Part shown: one piece after another, positions 31,359-34,160 of the stretch
Layout of the letters: the number at the start of each line of letters is the position of its first letter
How positions within the stretch are numbered: position 1 is the stretch's first letter
NCBI GenBank assembly: GCA_017542475.1
Contig: JAFXXD010000037.1
Location: 1-34,160 of the forward strand
Direction: 5' to 3'
Origin: Ruminococcus sp.
GTDB taxonomy: Bacteria; Bacillota; Clostridia; Oscillospirales; Ruminococcaceae
DNA length: 34,160 nt
Translations under genes and position numbers: made by a program
The notes under the pieces: model-generated
What the model was told of the DNA's origin: nothing
What the model saw: only the letters and a program-made list of their open reading frames with translations
Databases searched by the model: none

Positions 31359-32330
31359 TTACTTCTTGTCATTCTTTCTGCGCTCGCGGTACATCTCGTC
31401 GGTCTCGCCCGTGAGGTATATCGGACGGTTCTTGACCTCCATATAGGTCTTGCCGAGGTACATACCGAGAATGCCCGTGCAGCCGAGCTGTACAGCACCC
31501 ATGAGGAGCATGGCTCCGATGACGAGCAGAGCCGCACCCACAGCGGGCGCGAAGAATACGGTGACGATACCCGCGACAGCGAAGAGCGCCGAGAGTATCG
31601 CGCCGAAAATGGCAAAGAAAATCGAGAATGAGAGCGGTGCGGTCGAGAACGCCATAATGCCCTCAAGGGAGTATCTGAAGAGCCCCCAGAACGACCACGA
31701 GGTAGTGCCCGCGGGACGCTCGACGTTCTCATAGGGCATATACTGCACGCGGAAGCCGACCCAGCTGAAGATGCCCTTGGAGAAGCGGTTGTACTCGGAC
31801 ATCGAGAGCACCGCATCGACCATCTGCCTTGACATAAAGCGGAAGTCCTGAGCGCCGTCAACTATTTCGGTCTGGGATATCTTGTTCATTATCTTGTAGA
31901 ACAGCCTTGCGAAGAACGAGCGTATCTTCGATTCGCCCGTGCGGCTGACGCGGCGGGTGGTCGCGCAGTCGAACTCGCCGTCCTTGACGTAGTTGTACAT
32001 CTGCGGCAGGAAGGCAGGCGGGTGCTGGAGGTCGGCGTCCATAACGACGACGAAGTCTCCCTTTGCGTTCTTGAGACCCGCGTACATACCTGCCTCCTTA
32101 CCGAAGTTTCTCGAGAAGGAGATATATCTGACACGCTCGTCCTTATCGGCGAGTTCGCGGAAAATTTCGAGAGTGCGGTCCTTGGAACCGTCGTTGATGA
32201 AAAGGAATTCAAAATCTATATCCGGGTGCTCCTGCTTCATACTGTTCGTGACCCTGATTATCTCGTCGTAGAACATCGGCAGGACTTCCTGCTCGTTGTA
32301 GCATGGCACAACGACTGAAATGAGCTTCAT
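31359..32330 (-). CDS. Family 2 glycosyltransferase (polyprenyl-sugar synthase type)
   Basis: The N-terminal GT-A domain has SVVVPCYNEQEVLPMF, FLFINDGSKDRTLEIF and VVVMDADLQHPP (metal-binding DAD). The C-terminal part has two membrane helices at about 225-290 (FSIFFAIFGAILSALFAV, and ALLVIGAMLLMGAVQLG). This is like DPM1/GtrB/YkcC enzymes that transfer a sugar onto polyprenyl phosphate at the inner face of the membrane. Length 323 is usual. The ATG follows AAGGAGG. It is the first gene after the promoter at 32397-32425, thus the lead gene of the purine cluster transcript. Sugar donor unknown. Confidence 0.92.
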   Translation of the reverse strand: MKLISVVVPCYNEQEVLPMFYDEIIRVTNSMKQEHPDIDFEFLFINDGSKDRTLEIFRELADKDERVRYISFSRNFGKEAGMYAGLKNAKGDFVVVMDADLQHPPAFLPQMYNYVKDGEFDCATTRRVSRTGESKIRSFFARLFYKIMNKISQTEIVDGAQDFRFMSRQMVDAVLSMSEYNRFSKGIFSWVGFRVQYMPYENVERPAGTTSWSFWGLFRYSLEGIMAFSTAPLSFSIFFAIFGAILSALFAVAGIVTVFFAPAVGAALLVIGAMLLMGAVQLGCTGILGMYLGKTYMEVKNRPIYLTGETDEMYRERRKNDKK

Positions 32331-32396
32331 TTTTGACCTCCTTGGGCATATCGTGCGGCGGAGCCTGATGTCTCCCGCGCGAAAAAATACATTATT

Positions 32397-32425
32397 ATTA
32401 TACTACAAACAAAGAGATACTGCAA
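32397..32425 (-). promoter_or_regulatory. Promoter of the glycosyltransferase-purine cluster
   Basis: On the minus strand TTGCAG (32420-32425) and TATAAT (32397-32402) are spaced by 17 bases. Transcription would start near 32390, leaving a 60-nt leader before the glycosyltransferase ATG. No purine riboswitch-like core is seen in that leader. Confidence 0.85.
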
Positions 32426-32516
32426 TAGCCCCGCGGGTATTTTCGTAACTTTTCACATATAATTTTCCAAACGACCCATAAATATGAACTTCTTTAAAAT
32501 ATTTAGCAGTAAATGA

Positions 32517-32544
32517 TTGAAATGATGTAGTCAAAATGTATAAT
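32517..32544 (+). promoter_or_regulatory. Possible upstream promoter of the right-edge gene
   Basis: TTGAAA (32517-32522) and TATAAT (32539-32544) with a 16-base spacer. The region is very AT-rich, so chance matches are likely; the promoter at 32664-32692 is the better candidate. Confidence 0.4.
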
Positions 32545-32591
32545 TTTCTCATTTTTTCATAACCTATACGGAAGTTTTTGACATAAAAATC

Positions 32592-32644
32592 AATAACAAT
32601 TTGTTATTTCCGCCGAAAAATTAATTTTTGGTATAATTTTTCGG
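32592..32644. promoter_or_regulatory. Two adjacent palindromes, possible operator
   Basis: AATAACAA-t-TTGTTATT (32592-32608) is a perfect operator-like palindrome. Four bases later CCGAAAAATT (32613-32622) pairs perfectly with AATTTTTCGG (32635-32644). They lie 20 to 70 bases upstream of the -35 of the promoter at 32664. Palindromes like these often bind dimeric regulators, but AT-rich DNA yields some by chance. Confidence 0.5.
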
Positions 32645-32663
32645 TTTTCTTATGAAAAAACTG

Positions 32664-32692
32664 TTGATTTTTTTTGTCGTATCGGGTATAAT
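32664..32692 (+). promoter_or_regulatory. Promoter of the right-edge gene
   Basis: TTGATT (32664-32669) and TATAAT (32687-32692) are spaced by exactly 17 bases. Transcription would start near 32699, giving a leader of about 165 nt. Confidence 0.85.
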
Positions 32693-32698
32693 ATACGT

Positions 32699-32863
32699 GT
32701 AATGGTATCGCTCTGCGCCCTGTGACAGTCTGACGCTCTTTCTTCCATAGCCGGCTGCCACCTTTTTATGCAAAGCGTTTGGGGGACCGACTGTTCGGTC
32801 AATGAAATCGGCTGCTCGCTGCCGTAAAGCGTAGCTGCGGTCAACGCAGGATTGGAGAATGTT
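32699..32863 (+). other. GC-rich structured leader (165 nt), class unknown
   Basis: The base composition changes sharply from AT-rich to GC-rich at the promoter. Several hairpins can be drawn: GACCGA-ctgt-TCGGTC (32785-32800), CGGC-n8-GCCG (32809-32824) and CTGCG-gtcaa-CGCAG (32835-32849), the last ending just before the TGGAG ribosome binding site. CTGCG near the 5' end (32713-32717) could alternatively pair with the same CGCAG, which would allow two competing folds. I do not recognise a known riboswitch class. Confidence 0.5.
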
Positions 32864-34160
32864 ATGGATATTAGGCTCGTAACGACTTCCTTCAATGATG
32901 AGGTACACGGCACCTTCAACGAGAAGAAGACAGGGTGCGGTATCAATCTTCTGAAGTCGGAAAATGTGACTCGCTATCACAGAGGCGGTATTATGAGAGA
33001 CCTCGGCGAGATCACCTGTGAAAAGTGCAAGACAAAAATTGCCAAGGAAATGATAAAGTCCGACCAGAAGGAAATGAAGCTTCTCCTCAAGGAGGAAAAG
33101 CTCAGGGCGAAGAAGGGCATAGTTGACGACGGCATCGTTCCTCTCGCAGGCGAGGCGAAGATCACGAAGGATCAGACACAGAAGCCTGCTCCTGCTCCGA
33201 AGCCCGTTTACCAGAAGCCCGAGCCCGCAGCTCCCGCACAGCCCGCGAATATCGGTGCAACTATCCCCGGTACAGGCGTTGCGATAGACAACAGCCTTGC
33301 TCAGTTTGCGATAAACAAGCCTCAGGCAGAGCCTGCTCCCGAGGCGGCACCGCAGGACAACTTCCTCGACCAGTTCGCTATCAACAAGCCGCAGGCAGAG
33401 CCCGAGCCCGCTCCTGCTCCCGTGCAGCAGGACGACTTCCTTGCTCAGTTCGCTATCAATGCTCCCGCTCAGACAGAGCCCGAGCCCGTACAGGAGGCAC
33501 CCGCTCCCTCGGTACCTCCCGTTATCGACGATATATCCGCTGCTATCGCAGCTATGAACAGCAGCCCTGCTGCCGCTCCTCAGCCCGCTGCCGAGCCCGT
33601 ACAGCAGGCGCCCACACCCGCACCTGCTCCCGCGGCACAGGCGGACGACATACTCAGTATGTTCTCGATCGAGGCTCCCGAGAAGCCCGTTGCAGGTACA
33701 TATGACAACGATTCGAGCGTTATCGACGTCGCAGAGGAGAGCCTCTCGTCAGTCGAGCCCGAGCCCGTACAGCAGGCGACGGCTCCCGTTATCGACGACA
33801 TCTCCGCTGCTGTTGAGGCAGCTCAGAACAATATCCCCAAGTACGAAGCTCCCGTGCAGCCCGCTGCTGCTCCCGAGCCCGTACAGCAGGCATCCTCTCC
33901 CGCACAGGAGAAGTCAAATGTCAGCGAGTGGGATCTCATCGCGAACCAGCTCTTCGGTGCGAACGGAGAGTCTCCTCAGAACGCGCCTAAGGCAGAGCCC
34001 GTACAGCAGGCGACAGCTCCCGTTATCGACGATATATCCGCAGCAGTTGACGCTGTAGCACAGAACGTACCCAAGGCAGAGCCCGTACAGCAGGCGACAG
34101 CTCCCGTTATCGACGATATATCCGCAGCAGTTGACGCAGTTGCTCAGAACGTACCCAAGG
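32864..34160 (+). CDS. Repeat-rich Pro/Ala/Glu protein with small Cys-containing N-terminal domain (3' end cut)
   Basis: The open frame begins at ATG 32864 after TTGGAG and is still open at the window edge after 432 codons. Residues 1-100 form a compact charged domain with Cys25 (TGCGI) and a CxxC at 52-55 (CEKC), plus His15 and His39, a possible zinc site, followed by a Lys/Glu helix. The rest is low-complexity and probably disordered, rich in Pro, Ala, Glu and Gln, punctuated by short hydrophobic motifs: QFAIN at about residues 147, 170 and 195, a related DDILSMFSIEAPE, WDLIANQLFG, and VIDDISAA in at least four copies. No signal peptide or membrane segment. The architecture resembles a scaffold with several docking motifs, but function is unknown. 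Its codon use matches the neighbours. Confidence 0.85.
   Translation, partial: MDIRLVTTSFNDEVHGTFNEKKTGCGINLLKSENVTRYHRGGIMRDLGEITCEKCKTKIAKEMIKSDQKEMKLLLKEEKLRAKKGIVDDGIVPLAGEAKITKDQTQKPAPAPKPVYQKPEPAAPAQPANIGATIPGTGVAIDNSLAQFAINKPQAEPAPEAAPQDNFLDQFAINKPQAEPEPAPAPVQQDDFLAQFAINAPAQTEPEPVQEAPAPSVPPVIDDISAAIAAMNSSPAAAPQPAAEPVQQAPTPAPAPAAQADDILSMFSIEAPEKPVAGTYDNDSSVIDVAEESLSSVEPEPVQQATAPVIDDISAAVEAAQNNIPKYEAPVQPAAAPEPVQQASSPAQEKSNVSEWDLIANQLFGANGESPQNAPKAEPVQQATAPVIDDISAAVDAVAQNVPKAEPVQQATAPVIDDISAAVDAVAQNVPK
33758..33841 (+). repeat. Diverged 84-nt coding repeat copy
   Basis: Codes for PEPVQQATAPVIDDISAAVE and then AAQNNIPK, 28 residues with the same length and order as the tandem units at 33992-34159. 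It is separated from them by 150 nt of unrelated low-complexity sequence. Confidence 0.8.
33992..34159 (+). repeat. Tandem 84-nt coding repeat (two full units)
   Basis: Units 33992-34075 and 34076-34159 encode the same 28 residues (AEPVQQATAPVIDDISAAVD then AVAQNVPK). The DNA differs at just three positions, all synonymous and in three consecutive codons. A third unit seems to begin at the last base of the window. Confidence 0.95.

Noticed and set aside
30045-31631. Long + strand open frame (528 codons) opposite the WG-type gene and parts of purE and the glycosyltransferase
   Set aside because: It spans the boundaries of three well-supported genes on the other strand, which coding DNA would not do, and shows no family pattern.
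32331-32396. Purine or ZTP (pfl) riboswitch in the leader of the purine cluster
   Set aside because: The leader is only about 60 nt and I see none of the conserved cores of either class; the short gaps before purC, purM and purN show none either.
32699-32863. 6S RNA or c-di-GMP riboswitch in the right-edge leader
   Set aside because: Length and some hairpins are suggestive, but the conserved cores were not found, and the sequence runs directly into a ribosome binding site without a terminator, unlike 6S RNA.
32621-32980. - strand open frame (119 codons) over the right-edge leader and gene start
   Set aside because: It lies opposite a good + strand promoter, structured leader and gene start; its sequence shows no family pattern.

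Overview
The window looks like an anaerobic Firmicute of the Ruminococcus / Oscillospirales kind. This is inferred from the gene order, the moderate base composition (roughly half G+C), strong AGGAGG-type ribosome binding sites with frequent GTG and TTG starts, a single-repeat dockerin-like module on a secreted expansin, and a purine pathway that uses a stand-alone AICAR transformylase plus a separate PurO-type IMP cyclohydrolase. No rRNA or tRNA is present to settle the taxonomy.

Layout. (1) Bases 1-132 are a very AT-rich fragment unlike everything else and probably a contig-end chimera. It joins the window inside rpsS, which has lost its start. (2) Bases 133-12787 are the S10/spc/alpha ribosomal superoperon on the + strand: rpsS-rplV-rpsC-rplP-rpmC-rpsQ-rplN-rplX-rplE-rpsZ-rpsH-rplF-rplR-rpsE-rpmD-rplO-secY-adk-map-KOW protein-infA-rpmJ-rpsM-rpsK-rpsD-rpoA-rplQ, closed by a clear terminator. 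(3) Bases 12833-14026 hold small palindromic repeats, then yajC with its own promoter and a TIGR04086-type membrane protein. (4) Bases 14029-19312, - strand: a MATE transporter, an HtrA-like membrane-anchored protease, and an OmpR-type response regulator with its histidine kinase. The regulator has a consensus promoter, and a terminator lies between regulator and kinase. (5) Bases 19636-32330, - strand: a long purine cluster, read as glycosyltransferase - WG-type protein - purE - HAD phosphatase - DUF6440 - purC - purF-like - purM - expansin - DUF3592 - purN - CmpB-type membrane protein - IMP cyclohydrolase - lipoprotein - AICAR transformylase. A good promoter precedes the glycosyltransferase. 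(6) Bases 32331-34160, + strand: an AT-rich control region with palindromes and promoters, a 165-nt GC-rich leader, and the first 432 codons of a repeat-rich protein that runs off the end.

How the genes work together. The first third makes ribosomes, RNA polymerase alpha and the Sec channel, plus YajC, which assists Sec. The purine cluster covers steps catalysed by PurF, PurN, PurM, PurE, PurC, AICAR transformylase and IMP cyclohydrolase; purD, purL/Q/S and purB are not here. Cell-surface genes (expansin, lipoprotein, glycosyltransferase, small membrane proteins) are interleaved with the purine genes, often with overlapping or nearly overlapping ends.

The most interesting points are: a PurF homologue whose glutaminase site appears destroyed (Gly where the catalytic Cys should be) while its PRPP and Fe-S residues are kept; the PurO-type cyclohydrolase with a split PurH; an expansin with a half dockerin inside a purine cluster; two related intergenic elements made of consecutive tiny-loop hairpins placed just after purine genes; a repeat that supplies the C-terminus of a membrane protein; and the repeat-rich protein at the right edge with its elaborate upstream region.
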